The notes: a model not told the origin generated them from the sequence alone. A DNA stretch of 64,000 nucleotides from Collybiopsis luxurians FD-317 M1 (GCA_000827265.1 KN834755.1:520063-584062), one strand, 5' to 3'; shown: positions 12,250 to 25,220, counted from the stretch's first letter. Numbers and translations: made by a program.

Positions 12250-13460
12250 CTTAAGCTGCCATAAGCCGGCCGCTAACGCTTCTACTCGAGAATACCTCTG
12301 GCAGCTTAGTAAGTATGTTCCGGCGGAATAAACGGAACCAGAACATCTCCAGTCAACTCCCTGACATTCGAGCCATCAGCTTCCACCTTCGTATGAAACC
12401 ATACAGAAGATTGACGTTAAGCCTAGATTTGAGACAAATTCAAGAGATAAATTTTTCTCTGTTCCGCCATCAATGGACGAAAACAGACTAACCATTTTTG
12501 TTTCCATTCCCCCCTGGGTTTAGTGGACTCTGAGCACGTCTGAAGGCCATTGATAGCCGTGACCTGGTCAAGTGCGATTGGCAATTTAACAAGTAATAAT
12601 GGACGTACCAAAGACGTATCCTCTACAGCCTGTCAGTTTCGGAGCCCTAGCTAAACCGCTAAACCACTACTGAGGTAATGGTTATTATTCAGGTTACCGG
12701 AAAGCGTCGGGTCGCAGGGTCTGAGGCGTTGACAATGTTTACCCAAAGAAAAGGATAAAGCTGTTATGGACCGTGAATAGTTTAATTGTGAATTTCTACG
12801 AAGATCAACCGTCTTTCTAGCTTCAAGGCCGTGTTGGAAGGACCTCCCCCCACTCACCCATTTTATGTTTTCCCGAGATGCAGAGGCAGTCGAGTGAACG
12901 TTCCCGATTCTATCCTCTCGTTCTATTGAAGATGTATCTGAAAGACGAAATTGTACCGCATTGTCAATGAAAAGTTGTTCAGAATAGAAACTTGACGGTC
13001 GGAGCAAAGGCGTTGTAAGAACTCAATATCAGCCTAGTCAATTATTGCGATGAAGCGAAGCTTACATCCCCCTCGGGGCCGAGTCGAGAAAAGCGGGTGA
13101 GTACCGCACCTCGAGTTATGGTTCATGGAGGCTAAGGACAGATGGAAAACGGAAGACCTTGTGATTCGGATTCCGCACAATACCCACCCGTAAAGGTAAT
13201 CGGACCTGGCAGCGCTTATCCTGAGATCTACTCCCGCTTTCCTTGTACAAATAGTCCTCTTAGTGTACGGCCGAAATTAGCGATCAGGGAGCGGGAGATG
13301 AGCTGCAGTCTATTCAAGCAGCGATGATGCCTTCCAGCAGTAGGCCGCGTACTTGGTTACTCAGTTCGGCCAATCTCTACACATATTCCACAAGAACACA
13401 CTTCGCGCGTCCAGTACATCAAGGCGGTCTTTGGATTCGTCTATCCACCTATATTTTAAA
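12250..13460. repeat. Internal ~1.1-kb repeat, copy 3 of 4
   Basis: Equivalent of 2160-3330 in the second block. The two are nearly collinear base for base over 12650-13450, and both carry the same 'ttttaaattttcag' stretch just downstream. Confidence 0.7.
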
Positions 13461-14959
13461 TTTTCAGGCGATTCTTTCTGGCCAAGTATTTTTCTACTTC
13501 ATCTTCCTATTCATTCCGAATTCTTCTGACAAACCGGCAAGCCGTCATTCTATAGGAACTGAATCGTCGGTATCTGATATCGTACAGATCGCATGTTCTT
13601 CAACCTCCAGGTGTGGCTTGCTCTCTGCCAGTAGCAGTTCCGTCAAAGAATCGGGTCGTTTGATTGAATCGACGGTTTTGAGTTTCACCTTTCCATTTCC
13701 GGACCTAAGGATTGTGGGGGCAAAGCCTACGGAAGGCAGAGGTCCGTGGCAATACTTACCTTTGATTTGTCTGTCCGTTTCACTCATGTTTTCCTCCACT
13801 CCGCGCAAGCTGCGGTAGCCGACAGATTTAGTTGCAGGCACCAAAGACGGAGACTCATCCACTCAGGTTGAAATTTTCTTTACGCAACACTTGACTGCAA
13901 AAAGTCGCCTGCGCGGAAAGCCAAAATCTTCGAAAGCAATGATAGCTTTATTGCCTCATCCGACTCGGCCGACAAAGCTGATTTGACTAAATCATTACCT
14001 GAACCTTTCTCCCGTCACTCTTCAGTATCCGAGGACGTTGAGAACGACGACAATGGCGACAAACCCATTGTCAAAAGGTCAAGGTCAAACTGTCTCCCCC
14101 AGCTGCCAACTCGTATTCCTTACTGTGGCGAAAAGATGTGAGCAGGTCAAGAAGGATGAGAAGTTGTCTGCGGCCGGGGGACTCTGTATGAAGCAGTATG
14201 GCATCTTTAGGGATATTGAGTTTGTCAGTTCAGACACTTCATGATCTTGGATTGTGCAGAATGTTTTTTACTTTTTTAGTTTCAAGTTATGAACCGAGAG
14301 TTTGCTGTTGATGGAGAATCAAAATACAGTTTATCAGTTCCCATCAACCACAGAATTCGTTGACCATTGAATCGTGATTCTGTACTTGCTTGATGCAGAA
14401 CTTTGGAATGTGTAAACAATACACATGGCATCCAATTAAAATTTTTTTTGTGCGCCTATTGTATATCCATAAATCAGTATTTACAGAGCATTCGTCGGGA
14501 TGGAGGACGTCGGAAACAAGAGAAGGTCAACATGATGCAGCATACGAAGGTCATTCTACTGCACTAGTAGCCTTGTATCATGGTCTACAAGCTCCAAACG
14601 TTGCACCGCAATTGTCTCGATCGACGGACGGACCCGGACCGATCGATATAACTTGCTTTGACATGCCCGTTAAGTATGGCAAAGGCTGTGCGGCAATCAT
14701 CAGTCGCTAGACGCTATCAGAGGAAGGATTAAAGTATTGCCATCACTCACTGAGGTCTTGGGGTAAGGACAAAGCCAGGAATTTGTGCTTCCGGAGCATG
14801 CCGAAATATTCTCCGTATCATGTTGAAAGTCGGAGTGATATTTCGGAATAAGTACGCAGTGGCGTTTGCATATACTCTTCGAATCGAATCGCACACATCA
14901 TAGTATAACGCCTCAGACGAACTCCCGGACATGATCAACTGTTACCGTTGCACGTGAAA

Positions 14960-16110
14960 AAAAAAAAACCACGATGATTTGGTTGGCAGCTTGAACGGAA
15001 GATTGATGCTGGACCTGATTCAAGATGTAAAAAATTTCACTCTGGGTTATCATTAATGGCCGAGAACAGACTAACCATTTGCGGTTCCACTCTCACTTGG
15101 GTTTATACCCAAACAGTCTGGACCATAGTCTATGAACACGTCTAAGAGCCCTTGCTCGCTGTAGCCTGGTTAAGTGCGGTTGGTTTTATCAGCAATCTAA
15201 CGAAAAAAGTAAAGAATGGACGTACTGCAGACGCACCCTTTACAGCCTGTCAGCTCCGGAGCTCTAGAAAAACCCTAAAGAGCAACTAACAGCTATATGA
15301 GGTAATTGTTATGAACGGGTTGCAGGGTCTGAGGCGTCGACAATGTTCGCCCAAAGAAAAGTGTAAAGCTGTTATGGACCAGGAATAGCTAAATGTGGAT
15401 TCCTACAGAGAAAACGAGTCGGCTCTAGTTCTTTACATGCGAACTTCAAGGCCGTGTTGGAAGGGCACCTGCCCCTCACCACCCTCTCCCGCTCTATGTT
15501 TCCCCGAGATGTAATCGCAGTCGAGTGAGCTTTCCGGGTTTCTATCCATCCGTTCTTCGAAGATGCATCTGAGAGACGAAATGGTACCGCCATACCAATA
15601 AAAAGGTGTTCAGAATAGAAACATGACAGTTCGAGCGAAAGATACAATGAGAACCTAGCCGATTATTGCGATAAAGCAAACTTTACATCGCCATAGAAGC
15701 CTCGAGGAAAGCGGTTGAGCACCGCATCCCGAGTTACGGTCTATGGAGCTGGAGCAAAATTGAACATAGAACTTTGGAAGGCCTTGCATTTCGGATTCCG
15801 CGTAATACCCATGGGCGTCAATATCAGCGCTTATCAAATGATATCGATGTGTTCCCGCTCGTTCCTCACCTTCCATGGCTGCCCACTTGCGATATCGAGC
15901 ATTTTGACGCTAGAAAGAGGTACGAGCGGTGCCATTGAGGTACGACGGAAGCCAGCGTTAAGTGACCACCGGATGAGCTACAGTCTATTGAAGCAACGAT
16001 ATCCGCCTACGTGCAGTCTGCCGCTTACGAGCTTCAATGCAACCTCTATGCGCATAGCCCACGAAACCTCACCGAGGTTATCGTGTGTTCTGGAACTAAA
16101 GGCAGTCCTT
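14960..16110. repeat. Internal ~1.1-kb repeat, copy 4 of 4
   Basis: Equivalent of 4870-6010 in the second block. It lacks a short stretch around the 'gtatcggagacgcgtcggg' region of copy 2 and has an extra insertion near 15750. No gene is seen. Confidence 0.65.
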
Positions 16111-16756
16111 AGAGATATCGCGTTTTCCACGTTGCTTGCTCTGGAAAAAGCTACCTATTGGAAATCATGGTCAGCTGGCCGCTGTTAGCGCTGGCACTGT
16201 CAGTTGTGTATTGGAGAAGCTCACTGAAGCTGTGAGTTTGTCATGCTATACCACATCTTCCTATCGTGATTGCTCTTGTTCTTTGACGCTCAAGGGTTTG
16301 TACCCTGCGCTTGCATGTTTAACCTGTGCTCGGCACTCCTGGCTTTTGCCCTTTTGCTCTGCGAATGGAAGCATGCAAAATTGAGACCCTGGAGAGATCT
16401 GGATTTCTTTCCTTATGACATCGTGCGGGAATTCAAGTACGCGTCCATGCGATTCGGGCGTACGCTCAGTCCTTCAAAAGATACTCTTCCCGACCCCCAA
16501 GCTGTAAAGGTGCGTGGCATGCGGTGCTGCTGTCCCCTTTTTGGCCCAAATATATGTCTTCTAGAAAATCTGCGTCGATGAAATACAGCTTTACTTCCTT
16601 CATATAACCACACACCGTAACGTTCCAGTATAACCACCCCTTGTAACCTCCCTGTGTAACCTATACCTTTCCTCACTACTTCGTTCTTTCAATTGTTTTC
16701 TTATTTGCTTTTATATCGCTCTCCAGTTCGCTTTCGAACTTGCTCCTCCCCGCAAT

Positions 16757-17877
16757 ATGACCAGCTACGACCACTCCCTTGATGAAGATACCGAGTAAGT
16801 TGCTGCCACTGCTCATCGCCATGATTTGCGATACTGAACCTATCGCAGCGCCATCATCCAAATTTCAATTGAGGATGAATCTAACGGATCTTTCGCTGAC
16901 TATCAGCTTCCCGCACCACCTAACTCTGAGGGGTTCTTTCCTGAACACCTGACGCCAGCTTCTTCAGAAACCAATCCCAGCCTACCATTGCATATTGACA
17001 TCGGCCCTTTTTTGGACGTACTCAATGGTGTATCCCCAGGCTCCTCGTCCCCTCACACCTCGTCTCCTCATACCGGTGATTCTCCCTATGAATTGTCTGC
17101 CTCCATGGGCAACTTGGGCCTCAGCGCTGGCGGCTGGGGTGGTTCTTCCCCAGTAGGAGTCCCGGGTGCCGGTCACCCTGGGCTTTTCCAGCTTCCAAAT
17201 TTCGCGGGTTCAGTCCCTAGCTCGGCCCATAGCGAACAATCATTTGCGCTTGGGGGACACCACCGCTCTCCCAGCTCTCCAAATACCTCCTTTCTCAATG
17301 TTGACACACAATGGCGCGGACGCCCTCGATCTCGCTCAGAATCTTACGCACCTTATTCGCTGGCCCAGCGATCTAGGTCGCCTAGCGCATCGAGCTACAC
17401 CTCTGAGCTTTCCGATAGAGGCAGCATCAACTCAGAGGCCTCTTCCTACGACAGCATCGACCCTCAGCTACTTGGCCGGCCCACCGATGGATCTAGTTCA
17501 GGGTACAGCAGCTACTCAACCGAATCCTCTGGGTCGCATGCGTACAGTCACGGACAGGCCGAAAGTAGTCACTCTCGAAATTCTCAAGTGGCGAGTGAGA
17601 AGACGAGGCGAGCAAGCGAGAAGCGTAGGAGGAATGAGCCCAAGTTTTACTGTTCTATTCCTGGGTGTGGAGGCAGCTTCACTGCTCGGCACAACCTCCT
17701 CAGTGAGTTTTTACCTTCTTTGGGCGAACGTAATGTCTGACACTAAGCTCTACCTGCGTAGACCATGAGAATGCGCACAACGGCGTGCGTAAGTATGGAT
17801 GCGGCTCATGCGGAAATGCGTTTGTCACGAGCGCCGTTCTGAAGCGACACACCAAGACCTGCAAGGGTAGACCCTAA
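16757..17877 (+). CDS. C2H2 zinc-finger transcription factor-like protein (335 aa)
   Basis: Exons 16757-16794, 16849-17702 and 17762-17877 (introns GTAAGT/CAG and GTGAGT/TAG) give 335 aa ending TAA. The 38-nt first exon and 116-nt last exon match the 8550 gene exactly in length; the middle exon is shorter by 78 nt. Fingers are C281-C286-H299-H303 (C-x4-C-x12-H-x3-H) and C311-C314-H327-C331 (C2HC). The sequence before them is Gly/Ser/Pro-rich, then a Ser/Arg segment, then a basic K-R-R-R patch, as in the paralogue. It is probably a nuclear DNA-binding regulator with unknown targets. Together with 8550-9748 it is one of the two copies in the tandem array that remain intact. Confidence 0.85.
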
Positions 17878-19090
17878 ATTCGATTCGCTCTGTTTCCTCT
17901 ATTAGTTTTTGTTATGATATCCATCGATACCCTAATACGTAACCATCACCTTTCGTTTTAAAGTAATATACCCTCATGACATTCACGGTCCTTATCATAC
18001 TAGGCACTTCATTTACGAGAACACTTCAGAAGTAACCTACCCTTTATTCTTAGAATCTCGTACCGTAGCTTCTTTTGTTTTAACGATTAATTAGACTTAT
18101 CTGTAGCTCGTAGAAAGCACGTAAATGTATTGGTTAGTGCCTAATCTCTAGTTGAATGTGTATAAACCGTGTGTGTCGATACCTGCCTGCCGTTTGGGCG
18201 TGGAGTTCTGGGTTAACGGGTGTTTCAACAGCATAGTATCAAATTAAACTGGTTTTGTGATGCTTCCTTGAACTGGCTAGAATGGTGTAGACACTGGTAT
18301 ACTGAAAGTTGTGAGAATTGAACGCGTCGCGTCAACGGCAACGGCAACCTCGGCCCGCTTCAAGTCAATGTCATCTTGCCGTTCTCCTTCATTGTTGCCA
18401 GTTCACTTGTCATTTTTGCAAGGTTCTGAAGATGAAAGATGGAATCTCCGTGCAAGTCCTATCAAAGCTCAATTCACAGCTTGTCAGCCACAGCTATTCG
18501 TCTATATTGGTTTATCAATCTACCCCAACCTCGACGTATCCCGCCAATTGTCCCCGCATTTCAGGAGTGCGGGGTGCCGGCGGGCCACGAAAGCACCACG
18601 GCTCTCGTTCCGTTCGCACCCGTCCAATTAGTTCGACCGCTTCAAGCCCACTAGGTAAGTAACTTCAGAGTTCACCGATCATGAAAATATTTCAAGTCGA
18701 TTTGCACGAGCGGAAACGGATCTTGGGGTCTTATCTTTTACTACTAATCACTGCCGCCTACTCTCAAACCCTGGTGACAATCTGTTGATTAAATCTCAAA
18801 TCCTCTCTCACACAAATGGCGTATCATATCATTCGCGGGCCAATTTCGCCTCCACTCCGAATCGTGACTTTGGAATCAGAATGACTCGTTTTATGGTTCT
18901 GACATACATCCATCGCAAAAGTGCCTCAACCGCATCAAACATTCGAACAATCGCTTCCGTTTCTTAACACCATCGAGAGTCTCGACCGTAAGTACTCGCG
19001 AAATGTTGAACCCAGCCTCAAACAACACGCGGCGGACACGTTTTTTTTTTTATTTTTACCCCGGGAAAGGTTCATGAATTGTAATAAAGC
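17878..19090. repeat. 3' flank of zinc-finger gene, copy 2
   Basis: Direct repeat of 9749-10960. The alignment ends shortly before a T-run and 'accccggg' around 19040-19065. Beyond it the DNA is unique up to the gene at 19423. Confidence 0.8.
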
Positions 19091-19366
19091 GCCTCATACA
19101 AACATCTCGCGTCGTGGTTCGATTATTCATGAACAATTATATACGACAAGCCTTTTCAGCCTCTCATGGAACCATAAACGCGTATGTACGACCTCGGAAT
19201 ATCTATGGAATCAATCAAAACACGAGCCGGAGTAGGTGGTTCCTAGCCGAGTTAGCAGCCTTGCTTATTTCAGTAACAACTCGTCTGCCCGCTCTGACCT
19301 CCGCCTCGGAAGATATCATTCCATGATTGAATAGTTCCACAGCAGTTCCTGCTCGACGCCTACGCA

Positions 19367-19373
19367 TATAAAA
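19367..19373 (+). promoter_or_regulatory. TATA box of the 19423 zinc-finger gene
   Basis: TATAAAA lies 50 bp before the ATG and is followed by a C/T-rich stretch, a usual arrangement for fungal core promoters. Confidence 0.5.
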
Positions 19374-19422
19374 CGATACCTACCTATCCTTGTCTTCCTC
19401 CCCCACTCTTCTTTTCGCAGTC

Positions 19423-21186
19423 ATGGTTGATCTCCCAAAACTCGTATTCACGTCTCCTGAAGGGGCTGAGACGAACACTGACAGGTACTGATGAGCCGTT
19501 AACACTTCTATTGACGTCAATACTGAAGAGCGTTCTCTGCAGTGATCCCGTTTACCGTGATGGGATTGATTCGTTCGACTCTCACGACGATGAAGCTGGA
19601 CTCGACCAGCTGGTCTCACTACCATCGACTGGACAACTGACTCACTATGTAGCCCCGACTGCTCTATTCGGTCATTCCTCCGAGCTGGATGGCCCACTTT
19701 CTAGTGGCGGCGATTATCTGACTGCTCCTGCTGACCCTTCTACCATCTGGGCCGACGGCGAAACACTCACCCCGCAGGATCTATATCAGGTCTCTTTCCC
19801 CAATCGCTACATGCCCTCTGACTACCTCAGGCGCTCCATGGAGTCCGAGTCTGCTATGTCGTTCGACCATTCTTCACGCTATGATGGGCCAATGAACTCA
19901 TCTACGCCACACTTTAGTCCCGCACTCTCCGGAAGTCCACCTTCCTCGTCCTCAGTAGGTTCGTTCTCCGACCACGGAATTTTGACACATGGTCTTCCCC
20001 ATTCATCTACTATTGAATATGTTTCTTCAATTCCTATGCAAATGACGTCTCTTTCTCTGGCGTTGGTTTCATATCAACCAGATTTACGTCTGCAAACGGA
20101 ACAGTTGGGTGGAAGTCCTATACCTATCTCTTATTCTCCCAGCCGCTGGTCTGATTATGGCTCGCCGACCTCACTTCCATCTTCAATCTCAGACTCTCCC
20201 ATGGCCTTCCCTTCACCCATTGGCGGGTTTCGATCCGGATATGCCTTTCACGACCATATTCTCCCATCCTCGAACGGTTCCCCTGCATCACCTGTACCCA
20301 GCCTTGCGGCTGATGTGAACGTTGCGAACGCCTCTCTACTGAGCCCTGTCAGTGATGAGGGAAGCAAACCAACACCTTTTCTGACTGGAGGCAGACGCAT
20401 GCATAGACCTTCTCACGTAGACGGTCGTTTGCGGCGTAACAAGTATCATGCTAGACGTTCTTCCAGTGCTTCAAGCGGTGTACGTTTTCTCCAGGAATAT
20501 TCTCCCGAAATAGCATCCGGCCCGCCTCCCATGTCAGGTTCTTCCCTTGCATTCAATCCACACGCGCACGGGGATGTTGGCCGCCAGCGGCGCGCTTTTA
20601 GTGGGCCTCGTGAGCGTGAAATGCTCGGTGGGATGTCCAGTGTTGAGATGGACCCACGTAGAGGCAGGGTTTCTGATAGCTACATTGTTGGCGCACCGCC
20701 GCCCACCCGCGATGACAGCGGGATGTCGTTAACGAGGATGTGGGAGATTGCACAGGATACGCCGACTTTTGATGAAGATGAATATGAACCCTCGCCGTCT
20801 CCTTCTCCTGCCGCGCCGGCATCGAGCCCTGCGCTGGGGTTTCCGAAGAAACAGGTTGCGTCGGAGGCTCTGATGAACGCGGCCATTGGAAGACGCAAGA
20901 ACGAGGCGACGTTCTTTTGTAGTGTGAATGGGTGTTCTTCGTCGTTTACGACGAAACATAATTTAATTAGTAGGCATCTTTTTCTTTTCTTTGAATGTTG
21001 TCAACTGGTTGGGAGACATTTAACCATTCATCTTTTCATTTAGATCATATGAACTCGCACTTTCGTATCAAGGAATACCAGTGCGTTCAGTGTGGGCGGG
21101 ATTTTGGGACAGCTCATGTGCTGACGCGACATCGCAACAAGGCCTGTAAAGGCAGGAAGAAGAAGACGATGCCTTCTCAGGATTAG
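19423..21186 (+). CDS. C2H2 zinc-finger transcription factor-like protein (543 aa)
   Basis: Exons 19423-19484, 19543-20969 and 21044-21186. The first intron (GTACTG/CAG, 58 nt) is inferred because the first exon then reads M-V-D-L-P-K-L and joins in frame; without it the long ORF would start inside the intron. Fingers are C480-C485-H498-H502 and C510-C513-H526-C531, the second with x4 between H and C. The intron falls at the same codon of finger 1 as in the smaller paralogues. The 470-residue N-terminal part is rich in S, P, G and D and has no known domain; it carries an acidic patch (DEDEYEPSPSPSP) before the basic stretch preceding the fingers, suggestive of an activation region. The end is basic (G-R-K-K-K). 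A diverged single-copy relative of the tandem genes upstream. Confidence 0.85.
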
Positions 21187-21551
21187 CGCGGTTTGCAAGG
21201 TTTTTTTTTTCCTCTTTGGAAGGACAGGATAAGATACGACACTGCTTATACACGGCGGATTTGCTGACATCTACAGGTTTTTCTGGAATGGGTATACTAT
21301 AGCTTTATTTTTAAGTATAGATTCTGTGCTGTTCAGATTGGACAGGGGCAGAATGATAATGATAGTGTATAGATTTGTTATATAGCTTTAGTAGTGCGAT
21401 TAATGGCAGAGTGACGCCGCTCGAGATTTTCAGTTTAGCGCTCATAAATTTTGGTCAACAGCTTTGGTTCCTAATCTGGAACATCTACACAGCCTCGGCA
21501 GCGAATGTCAACACAGCCTCGTTTCTGAACGCACCCAAGCCAAAATGAAAG

Positions 21552-21558
21552 TATAAAG
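21552..21558 (+). promoter_or_regulatory. TATA box of the 21618 gene
   Basis: TATAAAG sits about 60 bp upstream of the start codon, followed by a C-rich leader ending 'cccccgccatg'. Confidence 0.45.
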
Positions 21559-21617
21559 GCTGACTTCCGTTTACCTCCACAACCCCCACCATCTCACCCG
21601 CCCTCCGCCCCCCCGCC

Positions 21618-23860
21618 ATGAGTCATGCCCAAGACCTAGAAGCCCCGACAATATTCGTCGAGGCACCACCGGAGGAGCAGGAGGATCTGATAGACGGCGG
21701 ATAGTATGTCTTTCTTCGCTGTCTGGCTGTTCAAGCCTTTGTCGACCTTATCTCAGTCCATCTTCCAGTTTAACCAGTGCATTCCAACATGAACATCCAG
21801 ACATGCAAGCTCTCTATCGTCAAGTTTATCCAGATGCCACTCCTTCGTCAAGGAATTTACCCGCAAATCCCGAGCAGGGTCTCTTCTCCAACTCTTTCGA
21901 CCAGCCGCCGTTGTCTGGCCAAGTATCACCGCTCATCACGGCTGGATTGCGTGATGGTATGTTTCGGGTTGGTTCCAACTGTCAAATCTTTCGTTCATCT
22001 TTTATTTTTGAAGGTTCTGCGGGTAACATCTTTCTGGCACCTAACGACCAGAATTCACCGATAGATGGTGGCAACTGGAGCCCATCTTCCCCTTCTGAAG
22101 GAGATGGTAAAGGTGCCGCTGTCGTCTTTGCGAAATCCTCGACTGATTACCGATCTCAGTCTTTTCAGACAATTTGAGCGATTGTTCATCAAATTGGAGT
22201 CCTTCTGTCCATGCTTCATCACCTTCATCACCTTCCCTTTCTCCGTTGAATACCCAATTTACCAATATCATTTTGTCTGATGATAACAACAACAACCAAA
22301 GCCCTGCTTTCTATCGGCATAGAAGTAGCTCCTATACAGGCCTTCCCGACGTGCAGAATGACCTGAGTTTCAGACCTCGTTCGGCTTCCTTTACCGATGT
22401 CTCGACGCTCGGTGACAGCTCGCAGGCATACACCGGCCAGGCAGAGTTTATTCAGTCGTTGAATCAGTACAGTGCTGCTCAGTCGTCCGGTGATTTTTCT
22501 GCACAAAACTCGCAAATTTCGCAGTGGCTTGTACAGAATGAGACCGCTTCCGCTTCTTTTGACCCTAATACCTTTATGCCCTCTTTTGACCCAGCTCAGT
22601 GGAATCCTGCCAATGTACCCAATTTGCCTGATCAGACCGTTTACCCGCCTCCTCCTGGACCGCCCCCTCAGGCTCAGACTCACGGCATGCATGGTCGAAG
22701 CCTCTCGACCCATCTAACTGTCCCTTCGTTGCAGCGCCGAGATGCCCATCGACGAAGTCATAGTCACACCGGGATCAATCAGGACAGCGTCAGAGGCCGA
22801 GCACGGGTCAGTCCGGGTCCTTCCAGTCGACACTCTTCTCAGTCGCGCGATCCATCCCCTACCGCCAACTACTCTCCTCATCCATCTCCCACCGCCAACT
22901 ACTCTCAGTTCGAATTCCCCTCTTACCTCAATTTCGGTCCTGCCGCCCAGACCCAGGTGCAATCAGATCCCAACCTTCCCGAGTTCACACCTCCTTCGGC
23001 AACGTCACCACAGTTGGACTTTTTGTCTCCCATCTCCACTTCCTCGTCTTCTTCCGCCAACTCTCCCCAGTCGTTGCATAGCCTTACCGAGTTCCTCTCG
23101 CCAACATCTCCGTCCAGCTCATCCCCTCAAGCGCTTGCTAGTCCCGACACGTTCTTGCCGTCCAACAGGAGCTCGCCATCATCGGCGCCGTCGGGCTCAA
23201 TTCTTATCCATGGGCATGATTCAGATCCGCAAATCATTCCTGTGGAATACAGCGGTGGGGTTGCACGCAGGCATACCGTTGGATCAAACCGTAGCCGGAG
23301 CACCAGTCGCAGCGCTTCTCCTCTCCCCGAAACGAAGCCTAACGGTTCTGAGAGCTTGCATCGTGCTATCAGCGACCCTATCGGTCAAAACCGGCGCAAA
23401 CCCCGAGCACCCACTATGCAGCGCAAGTTCCCAGGTCTGTTGAAGCCTGCGAAGGAGGTTGACGAAGCTAGACCGAATTATCCGGAGACCATGATGATCA
23501 ATGTTCCAATTGAGGGGGTTCATTCTGCGCCTCCGCCGGCAGAGTTCAAGTCGGTTGTTGGATCGGATAAGATCGTCCAAGCGAGTAATTTGCGGAGGAA
23601 GAATGAGGCCAAGTTTGTGTGTGATATTTGCGGGCATCGATTTACGGCAAAGCATAATCTCCTCAGTAAGTCCGATATTAAATTTTTATCTTTGGATTCG
23701 TCGTTCTTACACGGGGTGCTCTCCTGCAGATCACAAGAATTCGCATTCAAATAAACGTCCTCATGAATGCGCGAAATGTGGTAATTCGTTTACGACTAGA
23801 GGGACCCATGCACGACACGAGTCTATCTGCGCTGGCCGGCCTGTCCGCAAGAGACTGTAG
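21618..23860 (+). CDS. C2H2 zinc-finger transcription factor-like protein (661 aa)
   Basis: Five exons fit with consistent phases: 21618-21703, 21778-21956, 22014-22106, 22169-23665 and 23730-23860. The start is the ATG in a Kozak-like 'gccatga' context. The long central exon is Ser/Pro/Gln-rich with clusters SSSSANSPQS and SPTANYSPHPSPTANYS (an internal short repeat), typical of a disordered transactivation region. Finger 1 is C604-C607-H620-H624 (C-x2-C-x12-H-x3-H), finger 2 is C632-C635-H648-C652, and the end is basic (G-R-P-V-R-K-R-L). The finger-1 intron occupies the family position. The C-terminal finger pair is the closest relative of that in the fused gene ending at 28672 (both end C-A-G-R-P-V-R-K-R). 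Presumed nuclear regulator, targets unknown. Confidence 0.85.
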
Positions 23861-24540
23861 CGCGTAGGATGGAAGATCCCGATTGTATGATGTAAATTAA
23901 TACCTGGTATGTTTTATCTTTTGCTTTTTTCGTCGTTCAGCTTTGACTCATACATTGCCCTGTTCAGTATAATTATATTCTAGTTTTTTGCTACGTTCTA
24001 TTTGGATACCCCCCTCTGTCTCAAGCACAAGTATAATCTAGGTCCTTGTTCTTCTTCAACATACCCTGTATCGTAACTTCCCCCCACCTCACACGAACGG
24101 TTCAACCAAATCCTACTGTATCTATTAGTGCTGCTGCTATTCATTGCTTACCATACTTTTATCCTTGTCCGGATCCACTCTTATGGAATTCTTCACCCTT
24201 ATTGGAATTCATCTCGGCAAAACCCATCAACCTTGCTCGACTTCAATCTCTTCTTTTCTAACGCTCACTTTTCTTTGCCTTCACCTTACCTTGACGGATA
24301 CTTTCTTTCTTTTTCTTGCTCGTTCTTTTGCTTTTTCTACTTGTTCGCTTTTCCTCCGTCTTCGTCTTGGAATTGTTGTCTTTGTTTGGTCTGGCTTCCT
24401 CCTGCTCTTGCTGCTGCTTCCCGTATCCCTAATCCGAATCCGCGTACCTGTTGTTGCTGGCTTTTCTTCCTGTGTTTTTCTGTTTTTCCGTTTTCTTCAC
24501 TCGGTGAAACGCAAACGCGAAATACAGTATAACAGCCTCG

Positions 24541-24617
24541 AGCTCTTTAACTCCTCTCTCTCTCCCTCTCTCTCGCCGTTTACTTGCAAGTATACACATA
24601 CACATACACATACACAT
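24541..24617. repeat. CT-rich run and ACACAT microsatellite
   Basis: A CT-rich run (about 24549-24575) is followed by a short 'acatac' tandem array ending in 'acacatg'. A short 'gaattcgagttcgag' hexamer-type repeat lies further on at about 24956-24983. Confidence 0.7.
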
Positions 24618-25220
24618 GTTTTCGTAGCATCATCTGCAATGCCAATAGAAATTAACAGCAATCGATCGAATGGTTATGACCTGTATATGACTTGTGTGCG
24701 TGTAAGTGTAGCGTTCAAGGTTTAATGTTCAAGGTTCAACCTTCGTGACGTCGTTCCATATAGAAACTTGTATACACTAATACTAGTGCATTAGGAAAGG
24801 GGAAAAGCCACGCTTATTGCATATGATAACAATGTGCATACAATGTGCAGTGCCTCCCTGCATCGCCGTAGGCCTAAGGCCTTGGTTAAACCATGGGCGA
24901 TCATCGGAATGCGGTTGAGCAGTGCCTCTGATAATTGAAAAAGGTGTTGAAGCTTCGAATTCGAGTTCGAGTTCGAATTCTAGCTTGGAACCTGAACGAG
25001 GAACTTGCATGTGAATGTTGAACGATTCAACCTACATAGGACCTGGAAGCTGTGGTTTGGCTGTTGTATGTATGTGTGGGTGTGCATGTAGGTTATGTTG
25101 GGAATCGTGTCGTTGTGGTTGGATGAATGGGTAAATGGGTGGCTGGGTCCGGTACGAAGGCGTGTGTGGCGGATCGAAAATCGAGATCGTGGTTTTGAGT
25201 TCCCCGCATTTGTTGTATCT

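Larger units (their letters stand above)
11000..16110. repeat. Segmental duplication block, copy 2
   Basis: Direct repeat of 862-6010 with the same order of sub-regions. Its left edge cuts the minus-strand helical gene at about the position of an intron boundary. It abuts the 3' flank of the 8550 zinc-finger gene. Coding potential beyond the truncated gene at 11000-11501 is not credible. Confidence 0.85.

Noticed and set aside
22742..23443. 233-codon plus-strand frame inside the 661-aa zinc-finger gene
   Set aside because: It overlaps the long exon in another frame and is Pro/Leu/Arg/Ser-biased because of the Ser/Pro-rich codons underneath; there is no start context or domain.
24144..24725. 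193-codon hydrophobic frame
   Set aside because: It results from a pyrimidine-rich tract (Leu/Phe/Ser runs) and microsatellite. Real membrane segments are not evident and it lies in the 3' flank of a gene.
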